NCBI GenBank assembly: GCA_028277985.1
Contig: JANQFG010000039.1
Coordinates: forward strand, 1-64,000
Source: a bacterium
Lineage (GTDB): Bacteria > Desulfobacterota > DSWW01
Length of the DNA stretch: 64,000 nucleotides
Reading direction: 5' to 3'
The notes beneath the pieces were generated by a model. It saw only the letters and a list, made by a program, of their open reading frames with translations, was not told the origin of the DNA and ran no database searches. Positions within the stretch are counted from its first letter, which is position 1; each line of letters starts with the position of its first letter. Both the position numbers and the translations under genes were made by a program. Shown in pieces: positions 35,841-44,572 of the stretch.

Positions 35841-37031
35841 ATGGTGACGTTCAAGGAAAAATACAAAGGCGCGAAAGAGAAACTGTTGTTGGATCCCCTG
35901 ATCTGCGAGGAGAACAAGCAGATCTTCGAGGAGTTTTTCGAGTGGGAAGAATACAAGCTCCAACGAGAGAATGATCTTCGGGAACTGGATGAGTCCTGCT
36001 TCAAGACGCTTTACCTCTACACGACTCGCCTTCGAATCGTGAATCGATGGTTCAGGAACCGACCGTGGAAAGACCTTACCCGCGATGATATCCAGGAGGT
36101 TTATGACGATGTAGAGGATGGGAGGATCGTCACACTTCGTGGTCGTCCATTCAAAAGTGCAGACAGCTACTACGGTCGGATTATGAAGGGGAAACCTTTC
36201 GAACTTGCCGGAAAGGCTGACCTATCAAGAGAGATCATTCGGTTCACGAAGAAGAGGAAACCAGTGGTCCGATTTCTCACTCAGGAGGGTTTCCTCAATC
36301 TTGTCAGCGTTCTGAATCGCCCGAGGTACCTAATGCTCTTCTGGCTTGCCTGGGATATAGGAGAAAACATCGGCACTCTCCTGCAGCTCCAGAAGAAGGA
36401 CTTCACCCGGGGCACCGATCCCCATTCGGGCGAGCCAGAGTACTTGGTGAATCTCCCCGCACCGAAACTCAAAAGAAGCCGCCAAACCAGAAGCGAACCG
36501 ACACTGTACCCCGAGACGGTCAGATATTGTGATATGGTCCTTTCAAGTCTCTCAAATCAAGAAAAGGTGTTTCCCTTCGATCACCGCCGGGCCCTTTACC
36601 TCCTAAGAAGTGTCGCTCAGATGACCGGGGTCACCTGTGACCCGGATGGAAAGCGTGTGCGGTGGAAAGACCTACGCTCGGGAATGGCGTGCCACCTCCT
36701 TTCGGTTGGATGGCAACCTCACGAAATTAACCTTCGGCTCGGCCATACTCCGAATTCGAATACTCTGAATGCCTACATCAACCATCTGGCGGTGAATCGA
36801 CGACGGCCGAAGCACAGGCACCATGACTCTGAGGTTGAGAGATTGCGTGAAGAGTTGCGGAAATCGAAGGAAAGGGAGAAGGCTTCACGTGCCAGGGCAC
36901 TCAACGGAAAATTTGAGGAAGACATCAGAGGGGAAAACGACTTCCTTCGGGCGGAGCTCGCCCAAACCAAAGCAAGGGTGGAGGAGCTGGGGGTCATGGT
37001 AAGGAAGCTGGTAAGGAAACTCAGTATCTAA
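35841..37031 (+). CDS. Divergent tyrosine recombinase with coiled-coil tail
   Basis: 396 residues. An N-terminal core-binding region (about 1-140) is followed by a catalytic domain. Visible active-site elements: WKDLRSGMACHLLSVG (Arg279, with Lys in place of the usual His), INLRLGHTPNSNT (Gly-His at 301-302) and Tyr312 in LNAYINHL. The first catalytic Arg is not where expected: the GxRxxEL box reads WDIGENIGTLLQL (171-183). A coiled-coil of about 60 residues follows the Tyr. The missing Arg suggests reduced activity or a different role, such as resolution or site recognition. Confidence 0.8.
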   Translation: MVTFKEKYKGAKEKLLLDPLICEENKQIFEEFFEWEEYKLQRENDLRELDESCFKTLYLYTTRLRIVNRWFRNRPWKDLTRDDIQEVYDDVEDGRIVTLRGRPFKSADSYYGRIMKGKPFELAGKADLSREIIRFTKKRKPVVRFLTQEGFLNLVSVLNRPRYLMLFWLAWDIGENIGTLLQLQKKDFTRGTDPHSGEPEYLVNLPAPKLKRSRQTRSEPTLYPETVRYCDMVLSSLSNQEKVFPFDHRRALYLLRSVAQMTGVTCDPDGKRVRWKDLRSGMACHLLSVGWQPHEINLRLGHTPNSNTLNAYINHLAVNRRRPKHRHHDSEVERLREELRKSKEREKASRARALNGKFEEDIRGENDFLRAELAQTKARVEELGVMVRKLVRKLSI

Positions 37032-37353
37032 CTGCCCGATCCACCAACCTGAGGCTTCCCAGCCCGACGAAATCCACCATCGAACAGTTTGCTTACCTAC
37101 TTCTTTCGGGAATGATCTGGACGGGGCCCACCCACCTGGCCTGGCGTTCTCCAGTGGTCCAAACGCTGAATACCACTCCCACCTCTTTCATGTTATGCAG
37201 GATTCCTCCGCGGAAGAGTTCAAACAATCTCTATTTCGAGAGATGGCTTGAGGGAACGCGGTCGTGATAGGCCTGTTCGCCAGCATCGAGGTGGCGAGGG
37301 TTCCAAGGATAAGGTTCGGGAATGCGCGGATGTGAGCCTGCTTCTGACCGTTG
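37032..37353. other. Intergenic region, nothing recognised
   Basis: About 320 bp between the convergent recombinase and AbiJ-like genes. No gene supported. Confidence 0.4.
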
Positions 37354-38169
37354 TCAGGCTGCCTTTTGAATCAGATACACGACAAAAGCAGAACAAACCA
37401 CCAGCATGAACTTGGCCGTCGGTGCGTCGATATTCGCTTCCTCAATCAAGGAATGCCGGATGCCGTCCGCATCGCTGGAATACCCGTAGAGGGCCTTGAG
37501 GGCCGCGACAAATGCACCATGAAGTGGGGCGTTTCCCTCAAGAACCCTGAGCCCCTTTGAGAGGTCAGCCTTCGGGTCGCCAGACAGAATCTGGATCACT
37601 GCCTCCACTGCGGAGATGGATTCCTTTGCCGAGTTTCGGTAGTCCGGCTCCTTCCTGTCCGAAAGGAGCTGAAGGGCGGTGCTGAGGTGGGTGCGGGCAG
37701 GCGAAAAGCGGTCCCCGGTGATCTCCAAGGCGTCGCTGATGGCCGCAATCTCCGATTCGTCGGTGATCTCGATGAACTGATCGTCAAGCAGTCGGAAACC
37801 GGCCATCTCTTCCTCCAAGATGCTTGCTACCCTTTCGACCAATCGATTCCCACCTCCGAATTTGTTGGACTGGATGGAGAACTCTAGAAGGTCGAAGACC
37901 TCGTACCACGGGCCGGAAAGGAAGATCTCTTTCAGTTTCCCCCGCACCTCATAATCCCGGCCAGGCGTCTCGTCGACAGGTAGGACGAAGAAATTCGACC
38001 AAAGTTCTTTGTAGAACTCTTCCATCCATGTCCCATGACCAGAAAGCTCATGGTTGGGGATCATTTCCGAGAAAGCACTCCAAAGACGAGTCCGGGTCGC
38101 CTTGTCCAGAGACCTCCCTTGGATTGCATCTCGAACTTCAGTCAGGCCCATCCTTTGGGAAAACCGCAT
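37354..38169 (-). CDS. AbiJ-like abortive-infection protein
   Basis: 271 residues from ATG 38169. The N-terminus, MRFSQRMGLTEVRDAIQGRS followed by LDKATRTRLWSAF, matches the AbiJ N-terminal domain type found at the front of many defence proteins. The C-terminal half (YRNSAKESISAVEAVIQILS, later LYGYSSDADGIRHS) looks like a HEPN-type helical domain. HEPN proteins are often RNases that stop growth on phage infection. It lies 4 bp after a broken nuclease-like gene, in a defence cluster. Phage defence is inferred from family and context. Confidence 0.8.
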   Translation of the reverse strand: MRFSQRMGLTEVRDAIQGRSLDKATRTRLWSAFSEMIPNHELSGHGTWMEEFYKELWSNFFVLPVDETPGRDYEVRGKLKEIFLSGPWYEVFDLLEFSIQSNKFGGGNRLVERVASILEEEMAGFRLLDDQFIEITDESEIAAISDALEITGDRFSPARTHLSTALQLLSDRKEPDYRNSAKESISAVEAVIQILSGDPKADLSKGLRVLEGNAPLHGAFVAALKALYGYSSDADGIRHSLIEEANIDAPTAKFMLVVCSAFVVYLIQKAA

Positions 38170-38173
38170 TTCT

Positions 38174-38576
38174 TTAGCTTTTTCCAGGTTCGTTGGTTGA
38201 GGACTTGTGCTTGCTTGGAGAAACCTCCTGACCAAGGGCGAGCAAGACGGACCGTATGTTCAGAAACCCCTCTTGGACCCAAAGTCTTTCCAAGCCGTGC
38301 TCAAAATCGTTGACCGGATCATAGGTGGGAGAAGGTGGTAGCCTCTCCAGGTGGAGCCAGCAGACCACATACACGCCGCAGTCGCTCCCGTGCTTCTTCT
38401 TATACGCCGGTAGCTGGTGAACGAGACCCTGCCGAGGTCCCGACTGAGGGCGTGCTTGAACTCCACACAAACATTCGTTACCGAGCCATCCCCAAGGACT
38501 CTGGAAAAAAGGAGGTCCAGCCGGCCAGACCCGACTTTGCTCTCTTTCGCTCCTTACTGAGCAGGTTGGGCAACAT
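38174..38576 (-). pseudogene. Frameshifted PD-(D/E)XK-like nuclease gene
   Basis: Coding sequence is spread over at least two frames. One frame gives MLPNLLSKERKRAKSG. The next gives GRLDLLFSRVLGDGSVTN, then VCVEFKHALSRDLGR, whose Asp and Glu-x-Lys fit a PD-(D/E)XK core. The frame then changes again to HQLPAYKKKHGSDCGVYVV and on to the stop at 38174. With two frame changes it cannot make the whole protein, unless frameshifting or sequencing errors are involved. It lies between the HEPN and AbiJ-like genes. Confidence 0.7.
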
Positions 38577-38633
38577 AATGGCAACAGATTCAAAGAAATC
38601 AACGCTGCCGATGGCCTGCCATCGCCGCGGATC

Positions 38634-39854
38634 TCACGAGTCGGGGGCCTTCCCAACCTCCCTAACCTTCTCGTTCGACAGTTCCCAAAGGGTTACCCCT
38701 TTTCCTCTTTTTTCCGGCCGCTCACCCTCGCCATGAAATAGAGAAGAGTTCACCCGGTCCATCTCCACGAAGGTCTTCTCTCGGGTCACAACCCACCCCG
38801 ACGCCGCCGTGACCTCCGCACCTGATGGAAGGAAGATCTTAGCCTCTGCGGAGAACCTAGCTGTTTCCGGTTCGCCTTTTTCGTCAAATGTGTATTCGGG
38901 AAGCAGGAAGAACTCCAGGTGCGGCAGCGAGGTCTCGGATGCGAGCATCCCTCCGTCAGCAGATTGAACCTCCACCTCTACTGCAGCAGAGTAAGGCCGG
39001 AGGGGTGGAAGAGGTGGCCGGGCCAGAGAATCGGCTACGTCCTGAAGACCAAGTAGTTCACAGATCCCCCTTGGGATAGCCGCCTCCACCGCCGGCAGGA
39101 TCTTGATCACTCGGTCGCGGGTTTCGCCAACGTCCTTCAGAGCATGCAGCGTATCATGCCGGAGCTGGGCGACCTCTTTGGCAATCGCCTCCGATCCTTC
39201 CGGGATGGTCTGGAGGAGGTGTGCAACCCCAGAAGCTGTGTTCTTTCTTCCAGTCTTCTTCCCACAGTGGGGGCAAATCCACCATTCGACTTTGATATCC
39301 CAATGATCCCTCAACTTGGGATTCAGAGCATCGAGGCCAATCCATAGGCCCGCGAACCGATCAAGAGGATCCTGCTCTGTCAGAGCTCTTTTCATCCATC
39401 GAAGGGAACGTACGATCCGGGCCCGAGTCTTTGCATCACAGGTCTGCAGGGCGGCAAAGATAGGATCCAAGTGGTTCCAGTAGGCTTTTCTGAGCTTTAG
39501 GTGGGGGATGTGTTCCTGGGAGAAACGAATGAGCTTCCCCGGCTGGTCATCTTCCGGATGTTGGATGATCTGCTCGATAACGAATGCCGGGGTATCGGCC
39601 GATGTGGCAAGGGCCATTATCTGCAGGATACCTTCCGCTGCGGTCTCCGTAACCTGGACTGCCTCCGGGATTGAATCCGTTTGGAACCGCAGAAGCACTC
39701 TGAGACCGTCATAAAACCAGCCTTCACCTTCGTACTGGATCAGGGTCCGCACCTCAGCCCGGACGTCCACCCCCCCGATCTTCAAGGAAAAACCGTGAGG
39801 GGCCCCTGTCCTTAGGGGCCCTCCATTTGTGACCACAGCGGTGAAATCAGGCAT
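38634..39854 (-). CDS. HEPN-domain protein, ApeA-like
   Basis: 406 residues from ATG 39854, overlapping the upstream gene's end by 8 nt. Residues of about 148-180 (SLRWMKRALTEQDPLDRF, WIGLDALNP) start a HEPN domain. A CPHCGKK zinc-knuckle half follows at 194-200, and the HEPN Rx4H motif is RHDTLH (Arg232, His237). The C-terminal 130 residues are beta-rich. HEPN domains with this motif are usually metal-independent RNases; related ApeA-like proteins act in phage defence. Last gene of a three-gene operon with a TIR-like protein. Confidence 0.8.
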   Translation of the reverse strand: MPDFTAVVTNGGPLRTGAPHGFSLKIGGVDVRAEVRTLIQYEGEGWFYDGLRVLLRFQTDSIPEAVQVTETAAEGILQIMALATSADTPAFVIEQIIQHPEDDQPGKLIRFSQEHIPHLKLRKAYWNHLDPIFAALQTCDAKTRARIVRSLRWMKRALTEQDPLDRFAGLWIGLDALNPKLRDHWDIKVEWWICPHCGKKTGRKNTASGVAHLLQTIPEGSEAIAKEVAQLRHDTLHALKDVGETRDRVIKILPAVEAAIPRGICELLGLQDVADSLARPPLPPLRPYSAAVEVEVQSADGGMLASETSLPHLEFFLLPEYTFDEKGEPETARFSAEAKIFLPSGAEVTAASGWVVTREKTFVEMDRVNSSLFHGEGERPEKRGKGVTLWELSNEKVREVGKAPDS

Positions 39855-40734
39855 CCTCTTCACTTCCCTCCTCACCAATCAGGCCCTCTTTCAGTCTCCT
39901 CTCCAGGTGGGGAGCCATCTCCGGAGAGGTAAGTCCCAGCTCGTCTACAAGGTGAAAGAAGAGGGCAAGGCCGAAAGGCGTGATCCGGTAGCTAACCAAT
40001 CCGTCAGCCGGCTCCTCCTCTTCCTTCTCTAGCATCCCGACGGTTACCCTGGTGAACTCAGCTCTAATCGCGCCCAGATCAAGGAGTTTTGTGATAGCGC
40101 TCAGCCGGCTTGCGCTCCCAATTGCCTCGCGCATGGTGCGCCGCCGAGGGTGGCGGAGCCCGTTCTCTGCCTGAGCCGCCGCAAGTACCATCAGGCTTTC
40201 ATCATCCAGCCGCTCCCCTGCCCTCCTCACTGCAAGCTGTCTTCGCAGAGCCAGCTCTTTTCGAGACTCGACGATCACATTCGTAACTAGGTCCCGAGCG
40301 GTGTCCGGGTCGCCATCCGGGTCGTAAGCGTGCACACGGACGTTGGAGATGTCGAAGGCCAGTTCGGACTTGTCAGACCTGAAAAGAAGCACTTCCTCCG
40401 GCTGCCTGACGGCGTGAGCCAAACCAATCTCATAGAAGACGTTCTGGTTTCTTACCGGGCGCCCGTTTATTTCGCCGAGAGCCGAAATGTCTGCCACCAA
40501 AACTCTGCAACGCCCGATCTGATCAAGGATTTCTGTCAGGATCGAGTCACCTGCTTTTGTCAGGTCGACCCGGTGGGGCTCGAGTGGGGTCCCGTTCACC
40601 AGCACGTTCGATATGGCTGGCTGCAGGACGTTTTCCCAACGGAAGTCAAACATTGGATCAAAGCTCATCGCCACGAAGCCAACGTTCTCCCGGGGAAAGG
40701 CCGGAAAGAGGTTGAAAAACGTCTCAGGATACAT
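39847..40734 (-). CDS. TIR/deoxyribosyltransferase-like sensor or effector
   Basis: 295 residues. The first 165 have the Rossmann-like pattern of nucleoside 2-deoxyribosyltransferase and TIR-like proteins: VGFVAMSFDPMFD, RVLVADIS, then NQNVFYEIGLAHAV with the candidate catalytic Glu102. The C-terminal half is helical and basic, then acidic. Such domains cleave or bind nucleotides such as NAD and are common in anti-phage systems. Its stop overlaps the HEPN gene start by 8 nt, so the two are probably made together. Activity not proven. Confidence 0.7.
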   Translation of the reverse strand: MYPETFFNLFPAFPRENVGFVAMSFDPMFDFRWENVLQPAISNVLVNGTPLEPHRVDLTKAGDSILTEILDQIGRCRVLVADISALGEINGRPVRNQNVFYEIGLAHAVRQPEEVLLFRSDKSELAFDISNVRVHAYDPDGDPDTARDLVTNVIVESRKELALRRQLAVRRAGERLDDESLMVLAAAQAENGLRHPRRRTMREAIGSASRLSAITKLLDLGAIRAEFTRVTVGMLEKEEEEPADGLVSYRITPFGLALFFHLVDELGLTSPEMAPHLERRLKEGLIGEEGSEEDA

Positions 40735-40741
40735 GTTGTCC

Positions 40742-41428
40742 TCAGCTTCCCGGCCTACTCCGAATTCTCTGCACCAGCCGAGTCATATCAACTGACCGTC
40801 CAAGGGCCTGCCCGGCCGCCAGGATCTCGATATAAGGTCCTTCCTTCCCGAAGCCGCTGACAGTCAGCCGGTCGAGCCAGGCTTCGATCCTCCTAATCAT
40901 GTCTTTGTCACTGGACGGGGTTTTGATCCCTAGGCCCAAATGGACGCCGCCGAGGTAGTTCGCCACGTACTTGATCATCTCCCGCCGAGTGATCACCTCC
41001 CCGTAAGCCACTGCGCAGGGCGCGGACACATAGTCGGTGATCCGCATCTTCGGCGGCGGAGTGGGATCATATTCTGTGCGAGCCGTGGGCTCCCCATCCG
41101 GTCCAGCCGGGCCAACATCAAATACGATAGTCCGGCCAGCTAGGACCGTTGTACCAGGCGCCATCAATCCCCCTGCGGTCCCCCATGATACGTGCTTGAG
41201 CGGATGCTCAAGGTCGCCGGGAAACGGAGACACCCGCACGGTTGGTTGCCCGTCGAACCCGGCGGCCCGCCAGGCTGCAAGCAGGTTTCTGCAATGCCCT
41301 CCATCCACCAGCAACCGACGCAGAATTGCTGTTCCTCTCCGCAGTTCTGCGTCGTCCATACCAGTGGACCAACCGATACGGAGGTACTCAAGGTCCTCGG
41401 CCACAATCCGTAGGTTTTCCTCATTCAT
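40742..41428 (-). CDS. Unknown protein heading the TIR-like/HEPN operon
   Basis: 228 residues, soluble, starting ENLRIVAEDLEYLRIGWSTG and DAELRRGTAILRRLLVDGG, a helical front typical of some hypothetical proteins from defence islands. The middle is strand-rich (TVLAGRTIVFDVGP) and the end helical (MIRRIEAWLDRLTVSGF). It ends 7 bp before the TIR-like gene, so the three genes form one transcription unit. No catalytic motif is seen. It may be the sensor or adaptor of the system. Confidence 0.6.
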   Translation of the reverse strand: MNEENLRIVAEDLEYLRIGWSTGMDDAELRRGTAILRRLLVDGGHCRNLLAAWRAAGFDGQPTVRVSPFPGDLEHPLKHVSWGTAGGLMAPGTTVLAGRTIVFDVGPAGPDGEPTARTEYDPTPPPKMRITDYVSAPCAVAYGEVITRREMIKYVANYLGGVHLGLGIKTPSSDKDMIRRIEAWLDRLTVSGFGKEGPYIEILAAGQALGRSVDMTRLVQRIRSRPGS

Positions 41429-41610
41429 CGTTCACCCCTCCCATCCTCTAAACCAAAAGAACAGCTTACCGGCGTCTCTAAACGTACCAAAGCAAAAATC
41501 CGAAGACAACCCGAAGATGAGAGTGGGGGTGAGTCGTTTCCAGGGTGGTCGTTTCCCTGGGGTTCCTGAATCGGTGCAACCGGAGTCTGGTTGTTGCACA
41601 CAAGCAAAGA

Positions 41611-41633
41611 AGCCGACCCTCTAGGGGCCGGCT
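41611..41633. terminator. GC-rich hairpin
   Basis: AGCCGACCC pairs with GGGGCCGGCT around a short loop (41611-41633), beside the integrase remnant. Likely a terminator or part of an element end. Confidence 0.45.
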
Positions 41634-41656
41634 CCAGTGTGGGGCTGGTTCGTGGA

Positions 41657-41770
41657 TTAGGTTCCGAACATCCGTTCCAGCTTGTTGACAGCGCCTTCTT
41701 GCAAGTCTGGTAGAACATGGGAATACGCGCCAATTGTGAGCGCAATGGACGCGTTACCTAGAGGGCATCG
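41657..41770 (-). pseudogene. C-terminal tail of a tyrosine integrase
   Basis: The last 33 codons of the frame read GNASIALTIGAYSHVLPDLQ, then EGAVNKLERMF. This is the usual end of phage-type integrases (family form HxSIxxTxDTYSHVLP), including the catalytic Tyr. The rest of the gene is missing. It marks the edge of an old integration between the three-gene defence operon and the TIGR04141 gene. Confidence 0.8.
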
Positions 41771-41906
41771 CTTGAAGAGAAGGGGATAGGGTGGTGCCCT
41801 CCCTTGCCATCGCACTTCGAGATCCCCACGATTGACGAAGCCTACACGCCAGCTGTCTCCCCCCCGCGGCGACGTGTGCCATCGGTCGTTTGACGGGGGA
41901 TTCTTT

Positions 41907-43514
41907 ATGCCACATGACATCCCACTCCGCACTCTTACCATCTTCCGAGCCAAGGATGGCCCGAAGGGAACAACAGACCTGCTGAAGGCGCGGCACTACA
42001 AATCCTTCCGGGTGGACAACGCGTCGGGCTTCATCGGTACCCTACTAATCAACCCAGCAAGACAACGGCAACCAGACTGGCTAAGCCTCTTCTCTGGCGC
42101 ACTGGACGAGGAACCAAAGAAGAAAGACGTAACCAGCGCATCCGTGTCGGCCGTGTTACTGGTCGGACGGAATGACCAAACATATGTCCTCACCTTCGGG
42201 TATGGCCGATACATGCTGCTTGATGGCGTGGTCGAAGAAAGGTTCGGCCTGAAAGCCGCGCTCAACGTAATCAACGAAGAGAAGATCCGCTCTTTGGATC
42301 TTAAGCGGTTCGAGCAGGTGCAGCGCCACACTAGGGAGCAGGTGTCCCGAGACTCGGCACTCGAGGCTTTTGGATTGGACGTGGAACAGGACCTACTACG
42401 TGCTGTGACGGGTGTTCCTGGCGAGCGGAAATACGGTTTGCGACTCGCTGGCCGGGATTGCATAACGGTGACCTCCCATGTGGATTTGGATAGCCTACCC
42501 GCGCTGCTCGACAACCTTGAAGAGGCTTCTCAGAAGAACACCTATAAGAAGCGGTTCCCGTGGGTGGACAACATTCAGGAGGTTGGGAGGAAAGAATCGG
42601 AGAAGCTTGATGCGACTTTGGTGGCGACCATCAACCGTGGAGACCTTGATCGCATTTGGCTAGGCGCCCCCATGCTTCTGGATTGGGATCGGGTATCTCA
42701 TTTCACCTATCGGGCCGCAAGGGCCGCGAACCGGTACGCTCATCTGGAGTTCCAGCACTACTTCGAAGAAGTGCGAACGAAGGAGGATGTAAGAATCCAC
42801 CACCTGAAGAATGACCGGATCCGCTGCCACAAGGCGGACCACCACGAACTGGAGGCATGGCCACTGCGTCAGTGTATCTGTGCAGAATTAGACGCGGGGG
42901 GACGGTGTATCTTGAGCGAAGGCAAGTGGTACTCAATCAACACGGACTTCGTGGCCCGCGTGATAAGGGGTGTGGAGACCATCGAAACTTCGCGCTTGGT
43001 GTTGCCCCACTACGACGATAAGGACGAAGCAGCCTACAACCGTCGCGTAGCGGAGAACAGTAAAGGACGACTGGCCCTGATGGACCGAAAGCTCATCTCG
43101 GCTCCCGTCGCCAGTGGGTCCGTCGAATTCTGTGACCTATTTGATCTAGAACGGCGTATGGTCCATGTGAAGAGGTACGGTGGCTCAAGTGCTCTCTCAC
43201 ATCTGTTCGCCCAGGGAGTCGTGTCGGCCCGCCAGTATCATCTCGCCCGAGATTTCAGGCAACTGGTAAATGAAAAGCTACCAGCATCACACCAGCTTGC
43301 GGACCCGACAAAACAGCTGTCCGCGTCGGACTACGAGGTTGCCTACGCCGTGGTTGCAAAGGATGGGACGATGGATCAAATACCGTTCTTCAGCATGGTG
43401 AATCTCAAGGGAGTCTACGATCTATTGCGCCAGATCGGCTTCAAGGTCACTCTGAGCTTCGTCGAGAATAGGCGGGCCAAAAATGCGCCTGACGCAGATG
43501 ACGGTGCCGAATGA
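41907..43514 (+). CDS. TIGR04141/DUF6119 family protein
   Basis: 535 residues from ATG 41907. It begins with the family-like opening LRTLTIFRAKDGPKGTTDLL, then SVSAVLLVGRNDQTYVLTFG, YGRYMLLDGVVEERFGLKAA and INEEKIRSLDL, all typical of the sporadically distributed TIGR04141 proteins. The C-terminal half has YAVVAKDGTMDQIPFFSMVN. The family is patchily spread and often found near restriction or other defence genes; its mechanism was not known to me. Nothing looks truncated. The preceding integrase remnant suggests arrival by transfer. Confidence 0.85.
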   Translation: MPHDIPLRTLTIFRAKDGPKGTTDLLKARHYKSFRVDNASGFIGTLLINPARQRQPDWLSLFSGALDEEPKKKDVTSASVSAVLLVGRNDQTYVLTFGYGRYMLLDGVVEERFGLKAALNVINEEKIRSLDLKRFEQVQRHTREQVSRDSALEAFGLDVEQDLLRAVTGVPGERKYGLRLAGRDCITVTSHVDLDSLPALLDNLEEASQKNTYKKRFPWVDNIQEVGRKESEKLDATLVATINRGDLDRIWLGAPMLLDWDRVSHFTYRAARAANRYAHLEFQHYFEEVRTKEDVRIHHLKNDRIRCHKADHHELEAWPLRQCICAELDAGGRCILSEGKWYSINTDFVARVIRGVETIETSRLVLPHYDDKDEAAYNRRVAENSKGRLALMDRKLISAPVASGSVEFCDLFDLERRMVHVKRYGGSSALSHLFAQGVVSARQYHLARDFRQLVNEKLPASHQLADPTKQLSASDYEVAYAVVAKDGTMDQIPFFSMVNLKGVYDLLRQIGFKVTLSFVENRRAKNAPDADDGAE

Positions 43515-43740
43515 TTTGGGCCGCGACAGGAGACGTGACGGGAAATCAAGACCTCGCCAAGGCGCACTCCGAATAACAGGACGGGTCCCGATTCCGCGGC
43601 CTGCGGCCGCCTCAGAGCAACCGGCGCGAGAGGTGGGCCAACAGCTGCGAACGGAACGAGGGCCAGTAAGTGGTCTAGGTAGGAGTGATCCCTTCAGGAT
43701 TCCGGCGAAGTCGTCTTGAAGTTCGACGCCTGAAGGAGGA

Positions 43741-43875
43741 GTGGACCATGAGGATCACGAAATCGATCCCGCCAAAGGCGCCAGGATTGAGATCCACTGG
43801 TACTCCGCCGGCCAAAAGGTCCCAAACAGACATGGACTTGATCCCGAGGCCGTGACATCCTCCGGAAAACCCTGA
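43741..43875 (+). CDS. Possible small protein, 44 residues
   Basis: Open frame from GTG 43741 with protein-like composition (EDHEIDPAKGARIEIHWYSA, GQKVPNRHGLDPEAVTSSGK). AAGGAGGA lies immediately before, almost too close to the GTG. It ends 12 bp before the next small frame, so the two could form a unit. A competing frame starts at ATG 43748. Family unknown. Confidence 0.35.
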   Translation: MDHEDHEIDPAKGARIEIHWYSAGQKVPNRHGLDPEAVTSSGKP

Positions 43876-43887
43876 CCGGAGGACGGA

Positions 43888-44130
43888 ATGCGAGGACCGA
43901 AACACCCCGAAGCCGCACTCCTAGACTTCCAGTGGGAGACTGCTCCGCTTGTCTTCCTAGCCGAACACCTAGAGGAGGCATCAGAGATTCCAGACGAGGT
44001 ACGGGCCCTCTGTTTGGCTGTCCAGAAAGTCCACCGTAAGGCGGAGGAGGCCCTTGAGCACTCTGTAGGGTGGGCTTCCGGACCGCCGTACCGAATGCGG
44101 AATCGGGTCCCCAGCAACTCAGCCCCATGA
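43888..44130 (+). CDS. Possible small protein carrying the shared repeat
   Basis: 80 residues from ATG 43888 with GGAGGACGGA directly upstream. The central part, TAPLVFLAEHLEEASEIPDE then VRALCLAVQKVHRKAEEALE, is helical. Its DNA is the 110-bp repeat also found at 13661. Preservation of the reading frame in both copies supports coding. The last 25 residues look less protein-like, so the true end may have been altered. Function unknown. Confidence 0.45.
   Translation: MRGPKHPEAALLDFQWETAPLVFLAEHLEEASEIPDEVRALCLAVQKVHRKAEEALEHSVGWASGPPYRMRNRVPSNSAP
43942..44051. repeat. 110-bp coding-type repeat, copy B
   Basis: Ungapped match to 13661-13770, here within a small open reading frame that has its own ribosome-binding site. 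Probably the parent of copy A. Confidence 0.8.
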
Positions 44131-44572
44131 CGGGTCGTGATTACCTGGTCTCTGACCTGCCTCAAAACCGAGGTCCTATCAATCTCCCGCTGGCTCAACG
44201 TCAGCATCTCCTCCCCGGAGAGAGTCGTCCACCTCTCCTTACGCGAACAGCCTCCGAAAGAGGGCATTTCTATTGGAAACTTACAACCTCTTCGGCGTCG
44301 TCTTGCGCCCTGTCTCCCGGCCTCTCATTCTTCCCGTTCGCTCCGCGGAGGAAGGTCACCGACCCAGGCCAACTAGCACCATATAGATCAGTTGCAGCAT
44401 TGGGACGGAGAGGTCACGGGGAATCCAGCGGACGGGTGGTGAGAATCCGGGGCCCAGTGTTACGTGGGGTGGGGCCGTCTCACGAGGTTGTCCGGTACCC
44501 CGATGGTGCGGCCAACGTTATAGGACGGTTTCCAGGCGTTCCTTCAAGTCTTGACCTGTTCAAAGTAACCAC
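44131..44572. other. Intergenic region upstream of the patatin gene
   Basis: About 440 bp; it should contain the patatin operon promoter. No gene supported. Confidence 0.4.
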
